Shown: positions 1 to 10,112, counted from the first letter of the stretch. The stretch: 64,000 nucleotides of DNA from Ottelia alismoides (GCA_037367405.1 JAZKJV010008264.1:1798001-1862000), one strand, 5' to 3'. Notes: generated by a model not told the origin, from the letters alone. Numbers and translations are program-made.

Positions 1-110
1 TAGTTTGTTTGCCATCTTGCTCGATCAATCAAATTGAGCAAGGCGTGTGCGTGATATCCACCCTAATAGAGAGGGGATTTGTGAGTGAGATCCTACCGTA
101 AATTCCAACA
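1..110 (+). repeat. 3' end of the copia 5' LTR
   Basis: Matches 4763-4872, the end of the 3' LTR, with one visible difference. It ends TTCCAACA, immediately before the primer-binding site. Confidence 0.93.
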
Positions 111-112
111 TC

Positions 113-124
113 TCGTATCAGAGC
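113..124 (+). other. Primer-binding site (initiator Met tRNA type)
   Basis: TCGTATCAGAGC matches the common plant copia primer site TGGTATCAGAGC at 11 of 12 positions and lies 2 bases after the 5' LTR. It would prime minus-strand cDNA synthesis. Confidence 0.8.
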
Positions 125-142
125 CTAGGTACATCCGAGCCC

Positions 143-3100
143 ATGTCGATCGTGTCTCAGGACGAGGCGGCGCGGGAAAACGGCGGAGGGTTGTTCCGCT
201 ACCCGCAGTTAACGGCAACAAACTACACCAGTTGGGTGATCAGGGTGCAGGCCATGATGGAGGATCAAGGAGTATGGGAGGCTATCGACTCGGCGGCTGG
301 CGTGGCCGTCGATACAAAGAAGGACAAGAAGGCGAGGTCGCATCTTCTCCAAGCTCTCCCGGAGGATCTCCTAATGCAAGTGGCGAACAAGAAAACGGCA
401 AAAGAGGTATGGGACTGCCTCAAAACCAGGTTCATTGGCGCAGATCGCGTCAAGAACGCACGATTACAGACGTTGAAAAGTGAATTCGACGCCATGCGGA
501 TGCAAGAAACGGAGACCCTAGACCAGTACGCTGGCAAACTGAACAGCATGTCTGTTCGGTATGCGAACCTTGGGGCGACTCTCGACGATGCCGCATTGGT
601 CAAGAAGTTATTCGACACTGTGCATGATCGCTTCCTTAGCGTGATTGCCGGGACCGAACAATTTTGCGATCTCAACACCATGCCATTCGAGGAGGCTGTG
701 GGATGCTTGAAGACTTATGAAGAACGAACGTGCATGCGGAAGCCTAGGAACAATGGCAATGGTGAAAATCAGCTCTTACTCACTCAAGCCGAGTGGGAGA
801 CGCGGCAAAAGAAGATTGGCGGCAATTCAACGTCAAGAAATAAAGGTAAATCTCAAACTCCCTCAGATAGAAATAACCGTGGCTGGGGAGGACGAGGAAG
901 AGGACGCGGCAGGGGAGGTCGTAATGGGCCGTCGCGAAAGGAGGGAGCAGGTGGCTCCAACGGCGGTGGCCGTGACAAAAGCCACATCCGGTGCTTCAAC
1001 TGCAACAAGATGGGCCACTATGCATCTGAATGCAGGACTCCGAAGAAAGAGGCAGAGGCACACTTTGCTTCCGTCGATGACTACGAGGCAACCCTACTGC
1101 TCGCGACATCAAGCAAGGAGCAGGAGGAGGTCATCCTGCTGAACGAAGAAAAGACGAGGCCGGAGCTGCGTAGCACGAAGGAGGTAGGTTCCCCCTGTCA
1201 CGTCTGGTACCTGGACAACGGGGCAAGCAATCACATGACCGGCGACAAGTCTAAGTTCCATGAGCTAGACGAGAATGTCACCGGTGATGTCAAATTCGGC
1301 GACGGATCGAAAGTGCAGATAATGGGCAAGGGGTCAATCTTGTTCAATTGCAAGAACGGAGATCAGTGGCTCCTACATGAAGTATACTACATCCCGAGAC
1401 TCCGTAGCAATATAGTGAGTCTCGGACAGCTCACCGAGACTGGTCACAAGGTGATCATGGATGAAGAATCCCTACAAGTCTTTGACAAGACTTCTGCGCA
1501 ACTACTCATGAAGGTAAGACGCACTACAAATCGTCTTTACCGGATTGAGTTGCACCTGGCGGAGGCGGTGTGCCTCCTCACGAATCTCGAAAATTCAGCA
1601 TGGTTGTGGCATGCAAGACTTGGGCATGTCAACTTCCACTCAATAAAGATGCTCGTCGAGAAGGAGATGGCGGTAGGAGTGCCACATATAAAACACCCAA
1701 ATCAATTGTGCAAAGGGTGTTTGGTGGCAAAGCAGGCAAGACAACCATTCCCGATGGCTACAAATTATAGAGCCAAAAAGGCGCTCGAGCTGCTGCACAT
1801 GGATCTATGTGGACCAATCACTCCATCAACTCTAGCTGGTAACAATTATTTCGTATTAATTGTTGATGATTATTCACGATGGATGTGGGTCTACATCATC
1901 AAGTCGAAGGACCAGGCATGCTCCACCTTTGTGAAATTCAAGGCACAGGTAGAGAACACGAGCGGGTGTCGCATAAAGACGCTCAGGACCGATCGCGGTG
2001 GTGAATTCATCTCCACGGAGTTCTCCAAAGTGTGCGAAGAAGCAGGGATTGTGCGACACCTCTCCGCACCATATACACCCCAGCAAAATGGTGTGGTGGA
2101 ACGGAGGAATAGGACTGTGATGGCAATGGCGAGGTCCCTTCTCAAAAGCATGAACGTGCCAAGAAGACTTTGGGGGGAGGTAGTTCGGCATGCGGTGTAT
2201 CTCTTGAACCGCTTGCCGACAAAGGCGCTCGAGAATCATACTCCATTCGAGGCTTGGAATGGAAGAAAGCCACATCTAGCGCACCTTCGAGTGTTTGGTT
2301 GTATAGCGCATGCAAAAGTAACAACACCAAATCTGAGGAAACTTGACGATCGAAGCCATCCGATGGTATATCTTGGAGTTGAGGAATGTTGCAAAGCTCA
2401 TCGCCTGTATGATCCACATCGCGACAAAGTTCATGTGAGTCGTGATGTAAAATTCGAAGAAAATATGGAATGGAAATGGAATGCAGGTACGAGCGATGGA
2501 AATGCATCAGATTTCATCATCAAGGAGGAGTACAACACGAAGATGAACGAGGGTGGTTATATACCGCTCACATGTGTCCCGATAGGCGAGCCAATGCCTG
2601 CATCACCATCTTCCTCGACCCATGAATCGACACCGCCGGCAGGCCACATGACACCGACAAGGTCATCTTCCATCGTGGGAAGTCTTGCAGCAAACTCTTC
2701 GACACCTTCCACTAGCTCGACGGCTACACCTGATGCTAAATCACCAGCAAGTGATATTGTTACATCCTCAGCGGCCATGTCTACCCCGCTATCAGGAAGT
2801 AATAGCAGCAGCATCGATGAGGACACTATCCGCTACAGGCACATCGAGGATATCATGCGCGATTCCCGAAGGGTGGATCTTGAAGAAGACATGGAGGAGG
2901 AAGTCATGCTCATGGCGATGGAGGAGCCATCTTGCTACCGTGAAGCTGCTGAGCACCAAGTCTGGGTAGACGCCATGTGCAAAGAGATCGAGTCCATCAA
3001 GAAAAATAAAACCTGGACTCTCACGGAGCTTCCAGCTGGCTACAAGCCCATTGGTCTCAAATGGGTATACAAGCTGAAGAGGAACTCCACCGGTGACGTA

Positions 3101-3271
3101 ATCAATCACAAAGCAAGATTGGTTGCGAAAGGATACGTCCAGCAGCAAGGCGTCGACTTCGAGGAGGTGTTCGCTCCAGTAGCCAGGTTAGACACTATAC
3201 GCGTTATTCTCGCCATTGCTGCTCTCGTGGTTGGAAAGTCCACCATCTCGATGTCAAATCAGCATTCCTGA
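143..3271 (+). CDS. Copia gag-pol, first frame: gag, protease, integrase and RT start
   Basis: The ATG at 143 is the first in-frame start after the primer site. The frame gives 1042 residues. Domains in order: gag N-terminal and UBN2-like region (about 20-190); basic RG-rich linker; CCHC knuckle CFNCNKMGHYASEC (about 284-297); aspartic protease motif DNGAS (about 358); GAG-pre-integrase HARLGHV (about 490); integrase core with DLCGP, RTDRGGEF and an E near NGVVERRNRT (about 554-654); and the RT start, with KWVYKLKR and KARLVAKGY near 970-1000. The frame leaves the family reading at 3222-3226, where RT coding shifts by one base to the frame ending at 4467. About 18 unrelated residues follow before the stop. 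The family normally has one continuous polyprotein, so this copy is probably not autonomous unless the shift is a sequencing error. Confidence 0.92.
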   Translation: MSIVSQDEAARENGGGLFRYPQLTATNYTSWVIRVQAMMEDQGVWEAIDSAAGVAVDTKKDKKARSHLLQALPEDLLMQVANKKTAKEVWDCLKTRFIGADRVKNARLQTLKSEFDAMRMQETETLDQYAGKLNSMSVRYANLGATLDDAALVKKLFDTVHDRFLSVIAGTEQFCDLNTMPFEEAVGCLKTYEERTCMRKPRNNGNGENQLLLTQAEWETRQKKIGGNSTSRNKGKSQTPSDRNNRGWGGRGRGRGRGGRNGPSRKEGAGGSNGGGRDKSHIRCFNCNKMGHYASECRTPKKEAEAHFASVDDYEATLLLATSSKEQEEVILLNEEKTRPELRSTKEVGSPCHVWYLDNGASNHMTGDKSKFHELDENVTGDVKFGDGSKVQIMGKGSILFNCKNGDQWLLHEVYYIPRLRSNIVSLGQLTETGHKVIMDEESLQVFDKTSAQLLMKVRRTTNRLYRIELHLAEAVCLLTNLENSAWLWHARLGHVNFHSIKMLVEKEMAVGVPHIKHPNQLCKGCLVAKQARQPFPMATNYRAKKALELLHMDLCGPITPSTLAGNNYFVLIVDDYSRWMWVYIIKSKDQACSTFVKFKAQVENTSGCRIKTLRTDRGGEFISTEFSKVCEEAGIVRHLSAPYTPQQNGVVERRNRTVMAMARSLLKSMNVPRRLWGEVVRHAVYLLNRLPTKALENHTPFEAWNGRKPHLAHLRVFGCIAHAKVTTPNLRKLDDRSHPMVYLGVEECCKAHRLYDPHRDKVHVSRDVKFEENMEWKWNAGTSDGNASDFIIKEEYNTKMNEGGYIPLTCVPIGEPMPASPSSSTHESTPPAGHMTPTRSSSIVGSLAANSSTPSTSSTATPDAKSPASDIVTSSAAMSTPLSGSNSSSIDEDTIRYRHIEDIMRDSRRVDLEEDMEEEVMLMAMEEPSCYREAAEHQVWVDAMCKEIESIKKNKTWTLTELPAGYKPIGLKWVYKLKRNSTGDVINHKARLVAKGYVQQQGVDFEEVFAPVARLDTIRVILAIAALVVGKSTISMSNQHS

Positions 3272-4467
3272 ATGGCGAGCTCGAAGAGGAAGTATATGTA
3301 GCCCAACCGAAAGGATTCACGGTGAAGAACAAAGAATACATGGTTCTCAAACTGAGCAAGGCACTTTATGGCCTTCGGCAGGCGCCCCGAGCTTGGAATA
3401 TACGGCTTGATAGAAGTCTCAAGAAACTCGGATTCGTGAAGTGTGTTCAAGAACAAGCAGTCTATACAAAGGGAACATGTCAGTCAAGAGTGATCGTTGG
3501 GGTTTATGTAGATGACCTCATTGTGACAGGAGAGGACCCAAAGGAGATCGCGGGATTCAAGCATCAGATGATGTCCGAGTTTGAGATGAGTGATCTTGGA
3601 TTGCTCACTTACTACCTTGGGATCGAGGTAGTACAAGATGATGGCCGCATCGAAATTAAGCAAGCCTCTTATGCAAAGAAGGTGCTGGCACAATTCGGAA
3701 TGACCGAATGCAACTCCACCAAATGTCCTATGGAGCAAAGGACAAAATTGCAAAAGGATCCCGATGGACAACCAGTGGATGCAACAGAATATCGTCGTCC
3801 CATTGGGTGTCTCAGGTATCTACTCCATACTCGTCCGGATCTCTCCTTTGCTGTTGGTATGTGTAGTAGGTTTATGGAGAGACATACCGTCATGCATTAT
3901 AAGGCGATGAAGCAAATCCTACGGTACTTGAAGGGTACGCTTCATTACGGACTCGTATACACTAAAGGAGGAAGTGAGGAGACAATCATTGGGTTCACAG
4001 ACAGTGATCTGGCAGGTGATTTGGATGACAGGAAGAGCACAGGAGGGATGGCATTTTATTTAAACAACAACTTGGTCTCATGGAACTCGCAGAAGCAAAA
4101 GACTGTAGCACTATCATCATGTGAAGCTGAGTTTATGGCGGCAACGGCAGCGGCTTGCCAAGGAGTGTGGCTCCGAAATCTGTTGAGCGAGCTTATAAAG
4201 AAAGAACCAAGACCAGTGAAATTGTTTGTTGACAACAAGTCTGCCATTGCCTTGATGAAAAATCCTGTTTTTCATGGACGCAGTAAACACATTGACACCA
4301 AATTCCATTTTATTCGTGAATGTGTTGAAGCAGGACAGATTGCAGTGGAGTTCGTATGCACAAAGGAACAACGAGCTGATGCACTAACGAAATCGTTGCC
4401 TGCGGCGAAGTTGGCAACAATGCGACATATGTTGGGCCTTCGCAATCTTGGGCCACATCAAGATTAG
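3226..4467 (+). CDS. Copia pol, second frame: RT and RNase H
   Basis: This is the shifted continuation of the frame that starts at 143. From about 3226 it reads the conserved RT segment, including DVKSAFLNG and LYGLRQAPRAWN. The first Met codon is at 3322. Counting from there, the RT active site YVDD is at residues 62-65, LTYYLGIEV is near 95, and the RNase H motifs DSDLAGD and CEAEFMAAT are near 227-270. The C-terminus ADALTKSLPAAK is typical of copia and is followed at once by the polypurine tract. There is no start codon or translation signal of its own, so it is a fragment of the same polyprotein split by a single-base indel. Confidence 0.92.
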   Translation, partial: RGWKVHHLDVKSAFLNGELEEEVYVAQPKGFTVKNKEYMVLKLSKALYGLRQAPRAWNIRLDRSLKKLGFVKCVQEQAVYTKGTCQSRVIVGVYVDDLIVTGEDPKEIAGFKHQMMSEFEMSDLGLLTYYLGIEVVQDDGRIEIKQASYAKKVLAQFGMTECNSTKCPMEQRTKLQKDPDGQPVDATEYRRPIGCLRYLLHTRPDLSFAVGMCSRFMERHTVMHYKAMKQILRYLKGTLHYGLVYTKGGSEETIIGFTDSDLAGDLDDRKSTGGMAFYLNNNLVSWNSQKQKTVALSSCEAEFMAATAAACQGVWLRNLLSELIKKEPRPVKLFVDNKSAIALMKNPVFHGRSKHIDTKFHFIRECVEAGQIAVEFVCTKEQRADALTKSLPAAKLATMRHMLGLRNLGPHQD

Positions 4468-4476
4468 GGGGGAGTA
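4463..4476 (+). other. Polypurine tract of the copia element
   Basis: ATTAGGGGGGAGTA lies directly before the 3' LTR start TGTTG, where plus-strand priming occurs. Confidence 0.85.
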
Positions 4477-4872
4477 TGTTGAAACCTAATCTTGGAATGG
4501 CTCCATCACAACTAGAATAAGTCCATGGCATACGTGTATGGTTGTGAGTGCATGGTGGGGTTTGCATAACAAGTCACCAATACGTGGGTGGCTCTCCTTG
4601 CATGAAGGCATTTCTTTTATTTTTTATTGCATTCTATTGTTAGCATATAGTGGTGCTATATAAGCATGTATCTTGCACTCATCTCAAATCATCAACAAGC
4701 AATAGAATCTCTTATTTCTTCCTCTTGTGAGTACGTTACTTTCGCTCTCCTCATTTGATTTCTAGTTTGTTTGCCATCTTGCTCGATCAATCAAATTGAG
4801 TAAGGCGTGTGCGTGATATCCACCCTAATAGAGAGGGGATTTGTGAGTGAGATCCTACCGTAAATTCCAACA
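4477..4872 (+). repeat. Copia 3' LTR (396 bp)
   Basis: Begins TGTTGAAACC and ends TTCCAACA (5-bp inverted ends). Its last 110 bp match the start of the window. It carries a TATA box at 4656-4664. On the other strand it now abuts the phosphatase exon. Confidence 0.93.
4656..4664 (+). promoter_or_regulatory. Putative TATA box in copia LTR
   Basis: CTATATAAG lies about 215 bp before the LTR end, a usual place for the U3 promoter of a short copia LTR. Confidence 0.6.
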
Positions 4873-5891
4873 TTCCTTGCCATTCGCGGGGGATTGCGGA
4901 TTCTTGGTAGAGTTCAGGGAGTCCACTACCGGGACGTCGTGCTGTTGTTGTTGCTGTTGCGGCTTATTCAGCACCTGGCTTATAAGCGCGAGCCACTTCG
5001 CAGCAGGCTCGCTGTCCTCGACGACGAGAACGTTGCCGGCGTTCAATGGAACTATCTCTTGAAATCTAGCAATGTGCCATCAAACATATTTAGGAGGAGG
5101 AGAATCATTAAAACCATGCATCATTTAAATATTTAAATACTATGGTTCATGTAGAATACCAAACGCAGATAATGATGCAGAATTGGTACCCCAAAATATA
5201 TACATCAGAAGCGCCTTCAATTTGCAGGAAATCTTCGAGGTTGAGGTTGCCATTTGGTGACCTACCACCCACATTCCATGTTCCGACGAAGATCCTGGAT
5301 AACAATCGTCAAATTGCTGCATTAAACGCATGGTAAAAGAAAGAAAATTTTGACAGTACGATTACAAGGAAATTAATGTTCGTGCCTATACTCTTGTTGC
5401 TGGTAGGATTGGCGCCGGGGGTTCTCGAAATTGGTCAACTCCAAGCCTTCGATCTTAACACTTGAATGCCTGTCTGAAGATGAACGAAGCTTCTATGTAT
5501 AAAATCATGCGTGCAGATTAATGGATTCTAATAAAATAGGATGTAGAATTGTTATGATTCCGATGGATCTACCAGAGAAGCTCCTGCGAATCACCGGTGA
5601 CGAATCGGCGAAAGCCTGCCTCTTAGAAGTAGTGAACTTTCTCTCTGACGATAGCAAAATAATTGACATGTGATTTCACAATAACATGCATGGTAGCATA
5701 CGTTGATAAGAAAATTTAAAATTCGATTAACGGGAATGGAGAGATAGCCAACCAAGAGTAATTTCCTTCTGCTGAATCACATCTTCCTCGGAGCTGTTCT
5801 CATCTGGGATCTTCCCGTTGGAGATATTGGGCATGTTGAGGAAATTCTTGAGAATCCTAATCAAGATTGTGCTGCGGAGCCAACCATTCAT
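4873..5891 (-). pseudogene. Type I inositol polyphosphate 5-phosphatase, exons 1-5, cut by a copia insertion
   Basis: Known family role: removal of the 5-phosphate from inositol polyphosphates and phosphoinositides in plant signalling. Five exons fit on the minus strand: 5753-5891 (ATG at 5891), 5573-5644, 5386-5473, 5190-5294 and 4873-5065. Phases are consistent (1, 1, 2, 2) and give 199 codons. Introns are 108, 99, 91 and 124 bp; three are GT-AG and intron 3 begins GC. Exon 4 encodes IFVGTWNVGGRSP. The exon 4-5 junction gives [14 protein letters not shown], followed by [15 protein letters not shown]. These are the first two catalytic motifs, the second carrying the metal-binding Glu. The frame stops at the copia 3' LTR, so the rest of the catalytic domain is missing here and should continue left of the window. 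The N-terminal exons are less conserved and rest on frame and splice logic. Which family member this is remains unclear. Confidence 0.88.
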
Positions 5892-6317
5892 TTATCGCGA
5901 CGGTGATGAGATCTTCTCGATTAATTCAAAAGCCCCGGCTATCCGAAGGATCCGAGGAGAGGCCAGCAGGGGCAATGCACCCCGCCTGCGTCTTTGAAGG
6001 TCCTCTTATTCTTCCAAACAAGTTGAAGGATCCCAACAGATTAACGATGGATCTCCCCTTGTTCTCCACCTATCTACCTAACTATGTCTCTTCTTCCTCT
6101 TCGCCCTTCCTCTTTCTTTCCTGTCTCAAGATGGCAATTGATGCGTCATCTGATTTGTGTGATGACACCGTTTCTCAGACTCTCTCCTCCAATCTCTCTT
6201 TCTCTCTCTATCTGTGGATGACAGCCCGCCGATCTCTCCCTCCCTCCAAACAACTCAAATTGCAACGCAAACGAAAGATCGTCGCCGAAGCTTTATTGCT
6301 TTCTGCATTCGGCCAGT
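5892..6317 (-). promoter_or_regulatory. Upstream region of the phosphatase gene
   Basis: These 426 bp lie between the predicted start codon and the MULE end. They include a pyrimidine-rich plus-strand stretch (about 6083-6245), which is GA-rich on the gene strand and could be leader sequence. I see no convincing TATA box. An open frame here on the plus strand resembles nothing I know. Confidence 0.4.
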
Positions 6318-6454
6318 GGACATTTTTTCAAAATAATTATTTAAAAAATCAAAATTAATAAATTGGCCTGAATTAAAAAAATAAAAAAATGTGTATTGAT
6401 CGGCATATGAAGTAACGGTTTGGGGCGCCTCCTCCAAATCGGGTGCCGATTTGG
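6318..6454 (+). repeat. MULE left terminal inverted repeat
   Basis: Pairs with the reverse complement of 28636-28779. The inner edge holds a short palindrome with 9-bp arms (CCAAATCGG, 6434-6442, with 6446-6454, 3-base loop). Identity drops in the AT-rich middle. Confidence 0.75.
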
Positions 6455-7540
6455 GAGTGATCCGTTGGAAAAGTACCAACGGTCCCTTCCTCCCCCATTC
6501 TTATATAACCCTCCCCCCCCCCTCCTCATCTCTCATTTCTCTCAATCCGTATTCTGAAGCACCATTTCATTTCTCAATCTGCTAATCTTATTCAAGTCAG
6601 AATACGATTTTTTTGTAGATATATTTTTGTGTTTTTTTCAGGTTTTTATCAGTGAAGGCGATATAAACTTTCAAATATCGGATTATTTTCTTTTTGGATA
6701 ACATTTCTATTTGAAGACATGCGTCTTTCACGTAACTTTACTTGTATTAAATTTTTCGTGATTTTAATCAATAATTAGATGTGCAAAATTGATACTTTAT
6801 TTAAATATATATTTAAATTAATTATTGTTTATATTTCAATGAAAATCATTTATGTTATAAACTTTGTATGAAGTACGTTACAGAAGTTGAAAAAAAAGAA
6901 ATGTAAAAGTAATATGAATTTTTTTAATGTCAACTACAATAAGGCTAAACACCTTGTTATCATTGCATCTATTTAGATTTAGAAGTACTCATAGTCATGT
7001 TAAAATTACTTCTCATTTAGATCTGGAATCGAGCGCAAGGAAGGTCTCTATACAGCGCTGGCAAGACTCACTGTGGTGAGCACCGATGAGTCCCCAAGAC
7101 CGGACTTTTGGATTACATCTCTGAGTGATTAGTATATCATTTAAATAATCGATTAGTAGATATGACATCCGACTGAAATATAAATGATTGTTTATTTATG
7201 TCTTTTAAATAATCGATTAGTAGAGTACTCCATATGTCAATTATATTCAGGCTAAACACCTTATTATCATTGCATCCATTTAGATTTAGAAGTACCCATA
7301 GTCATGTTAAAACTACTTCTCATTTAGATTTGGAATCGAGCGTTGGGAGGGTCTCTATACAGCGCTGGCAGTCTCACTGTGGTGAGCACCGATGAGTCCC
7401 CAAAATCGGACTTTTAGTTCCATCTCTGAGTGATTTGTATATCATTTAAATAATCGATTAGTAAAGATAACATCCTAGTGAAATATAAATAATTGTTATA
7501 TTTAAATAAACTAATCAAATCATGTATTTTATTCGTATAA
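6455..7540 (+). promoter_or_regulatory. MULE 5' leader and promoter region
   Basis: No gene is visible. It contains a TATATAA element near 6502 followed by a C-run, then AT-rich DNA and a tandem duplication (annotated separately) reaching almost to the transposase ATG at 7541. It presumably drove the transposase. Confidence 0.45.
6927..7497 (+). repeat. Direct tandem duplication, offset 307 bp
   Basis: 6927-7187 and 7234-7497 align over about 260 bp, both containing GCTAAACACCTT, TCTCTATACAGCGCTGGC and CACCGATGAGTCCCC. The spacer carries a further partial copy (TTTAAATAATCGATTAGTAG). Both units include a short GC-rich fold, GTCC...GGAC, after CCGATGA. Confidence 0.85.
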
Positions 7541-9602
7541 ATGGCTTCTAACACTTCTCATGTCCTATTATATTGGGAAGGATCGGTTCACGTCTCTGAT
7601 GACCTCGCAGAATATATTGGGGGGCAAGAAACGGATGGTTATATTACCACGCCAACTAACATACATTGGTTTACTGGCTCGAGTATCTGAAGCCACTGAT
7701 CTTCCGCTTGACCAGTATATACATACATTAACGTGTAAGTGGTTGTATGAGGGGTCAACATTTTTTGCAGTACCGATTCACGATGATGAATCCGCATTAG
7801 CGATGTTGAGTTCAATCATCGGTGTGAGATTTATTCACCTTTTCATAGAAGCTACTCCCTTTGCTATGGAAAATATGTCGTCGTCATCGAGGTAAAATTA
7901 GTCATATTTAAATTACGAAATAGCATTATATTTTCTTTATATAAACTGACAAAGATCTAAATTAATCAGGCCAACAAATGAGATCATGTTTGAGGATATC
8001 GAGGGGTCCTCACAAGTAAATGGGGAAGATGAAATAGTGACAGAAATATCCGAAGAAGAAAATGAGGAGTCAGAAAATGATTCTCAAACATTAGAAGAAA
8101 ACATAGGTGGTAATAGTTTGTCATGATTTTGGATATGTTTCGCTAGTTCTAACCTTAGGTAACGAGGAAAGGGGGAGCTCATATTCTGCTAATAATAATG
8201 ATGCTGAAGAAGAACCGATGGAGGAGTTACCCCATGTGTTTGATCATGAAATTGCAGAAGCAGAAGATGTATCCTTTGTAGAGAAACTTTCAGAACCCAC
8301 TGATGATTCCAGATTAAGTTATTGGTTAGGTAGGAGTTATAAGTCGAAAAGTTATCTACAATACGACTTACAGAAATGGAGTACGGAAAATCATGTGCAA
8401 TATAAACCCAAGGCATCAAACAAGCAGATTTTGACTGTTGTTTGTATTTATGAAGATTGTGGATGACGTTTGCATGCATCAGAGAGAAATCTCGAGGAGA
8501 TTGGTACGTTTCAGGATATAGGGGGAAGTATACATGCAAAAATCCTGTCCTTTTAGTGAAACATCGCCAATGCACTTCTTTTTTTATAGCGCAGTACATA
8601 TTGTCTTCCTTTAAAACAAAAGTTAGTACGACCCCGGGAGAAATAATGTATAAAATAAAAGAAGAGTTAAAGACTGAAATCAACTACATGACAGCTTGGA
8701 ATGCTATGCGGCGTGCAATGGATATGGTTTATGGGAATGAGGTTGAGTCATATCGTGATATTCGGAGATTCATTGGTGCTCTAAAATGACATAACCCCGG
8801 AACATATACGTAGTTTAAGACACTCGAAGGTCAAAACGAGAGTACTGTACATTTTCAAAGAGTTTTTGTAGCATTTGGATCGTGTCGTAGAGCATTCAGA
8901 TTGTATCGACCTGTTTTAAGTATCTACAGAACACATTTATATGACAGATATGCCAGTCACATGTACGTGGCCACAACAATAGATGCAAATAATGGTTTAT
9001 TTCCGGCCGCATTTGCCATAGCTGAAAAGAATAAGAATATTTCAGCATGGTGATGATTTTTGAAATTATTAAAACAAATTACTGATCGTCGGGACATATG
9101 TTTTATCAGTGATCAATTTCCTAGTCTAAAGGATGTTGTGTGTGGTTTATTTCCACCGAAAGAGGGATTCACTCACCGTCATTGTCTCAGGCATATGCGT
9201 GCAAACATGCAGAAGAATGGACATAAAAATCGTACAGTTCAAAACTGATTCTACGCTGTTGGACAAGAATCATGTCAAAACAAGTTCAATAGTATGATGC
9301 GAGAAATTTACATACTAGACAAAAATGCTTTCAAGTGGATCGTATCTCAGTACAATGGTGATCAGAGTTATTGGGCATTAAGTTTAGATAATGGACACCG
9401 TTATGGACACATGACAAATAATTTGTCTGAAAGTTTTAACGATGCCTTTAGAGGAGCACATGGTTTACCAATCATTTCTCTGATTCTAACAGTTTTCCTT
9501 AAAATTAATGGTTATTTCAATAATCGTCGTGATTAGTCAGAGGCAATGACCACATATTTGACTAAGAAATACGAAGACTTGTTAGAGAAACAAATCAGGG
9601 AG
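7541..9602 (+). pseudogene. MULE transposase (MURA type), N-terminal and catalytic part, decayed
   Basis: The start ATG is at 7541. A 6-G run near 7620 puts the first about 27 codons out of frame with the family-like continuation (MVILPRQL...PLDQY). Probable introns follow at about 7892-7969 and 8110-8160. Next come an acidic region, the zinc-binding N-terminal DNA-binding module (CIYEDCG ... HRQCTSFF, 8440-8580), the MULE catalytic region (RTHLYDRYASHMYVATTIDANN near 8920-8990, split by mutations) and ISDQFPSLKDVV near 9105. The first catalytic Asp of the usual DGTHL is lost (reads YRTHL). Stops at 8464 and 8787 and several later ones mostly sit where Trp is expected. The frame is cut at 9602-9607 by C1 and resumes at 24168 with the SWIM finger. 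Confidence 0.85.
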
Positions 9603-10112
9603 GCCAGTGAAGGATATGGTTAGATCCTCAAGCGCATCACGGAAGCGTGATTGTCGTATCGAATACGACGAAGAACGACTAGTCGTACTAGTTGTTCTAT
9701 GCAGCGGAAAATTAAAAACTTTTATGTGACAAAACCACATGCTCCAAGAATACTTCTCGGATCGTTTCGTCTAAACCACAAACAAGTATTAAGGTTACCT
9801 CATGAAGCGTGGTTGCGATCGAGTCTCTAAACGAAGAGACCTCCAGTCTCAAGTCCGATCTGACGGAGGAGACGCTTGCGAGCGCGGGGATAAACTGCGT
9901 GCTTCTCGCAATCCATGTTGATGATCCAAGCGGCGGATCTCCTGATCTCGACACACGAGATCCGACATCTTCTTCACAGGCAAGGCACGCCGAAGTAGAA
10001 GGAGATCCACGGGCAAACCATCGGGCAGCATAACGACGACACTGCGGCGATGGAGAACCTCTCTAGGGCATCCATGGTGGACGGCCATGAGAGGGAGAGA
10101 GAGTAGGCGTGT

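Larger units (their letters stand above)
1..4872 (+). mobile_element. Ty1/copia retrotransposon, near-intact, 5' LTR cut by window edge
   Basis: A complete copia order is visible: LTR end, primer site, gag, protease, integrase, reverse transcriptase, RNase H, polypurine tract, LTR. The 110 bases of 5' LTR present match the end of the 3' LTR with one visible mismatch (C in GAGCAAGG versus T), so insertion was recent. The 3' LTR is 396 bp, starts TGTTG and ends CAACA. The element lies in exon 5 of a minus-strand inositol phosphatase gene. TTCCT at 4873-4877 is the expected right copy of the 5-bp target duplication; the left copy is outside the window. Protein motifs recall the Ivana/Oryco group of copia elements, but that placement is from memory. 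Confidence 0.95.

Noticed and set aside
5867..6358. 163-codon plus-strand frame upstream of the phosphatase
   Set aside because: Overlaps the minus-strand first exon and runs into the MULE terminal repeat. Low complexity, no recognised domain.
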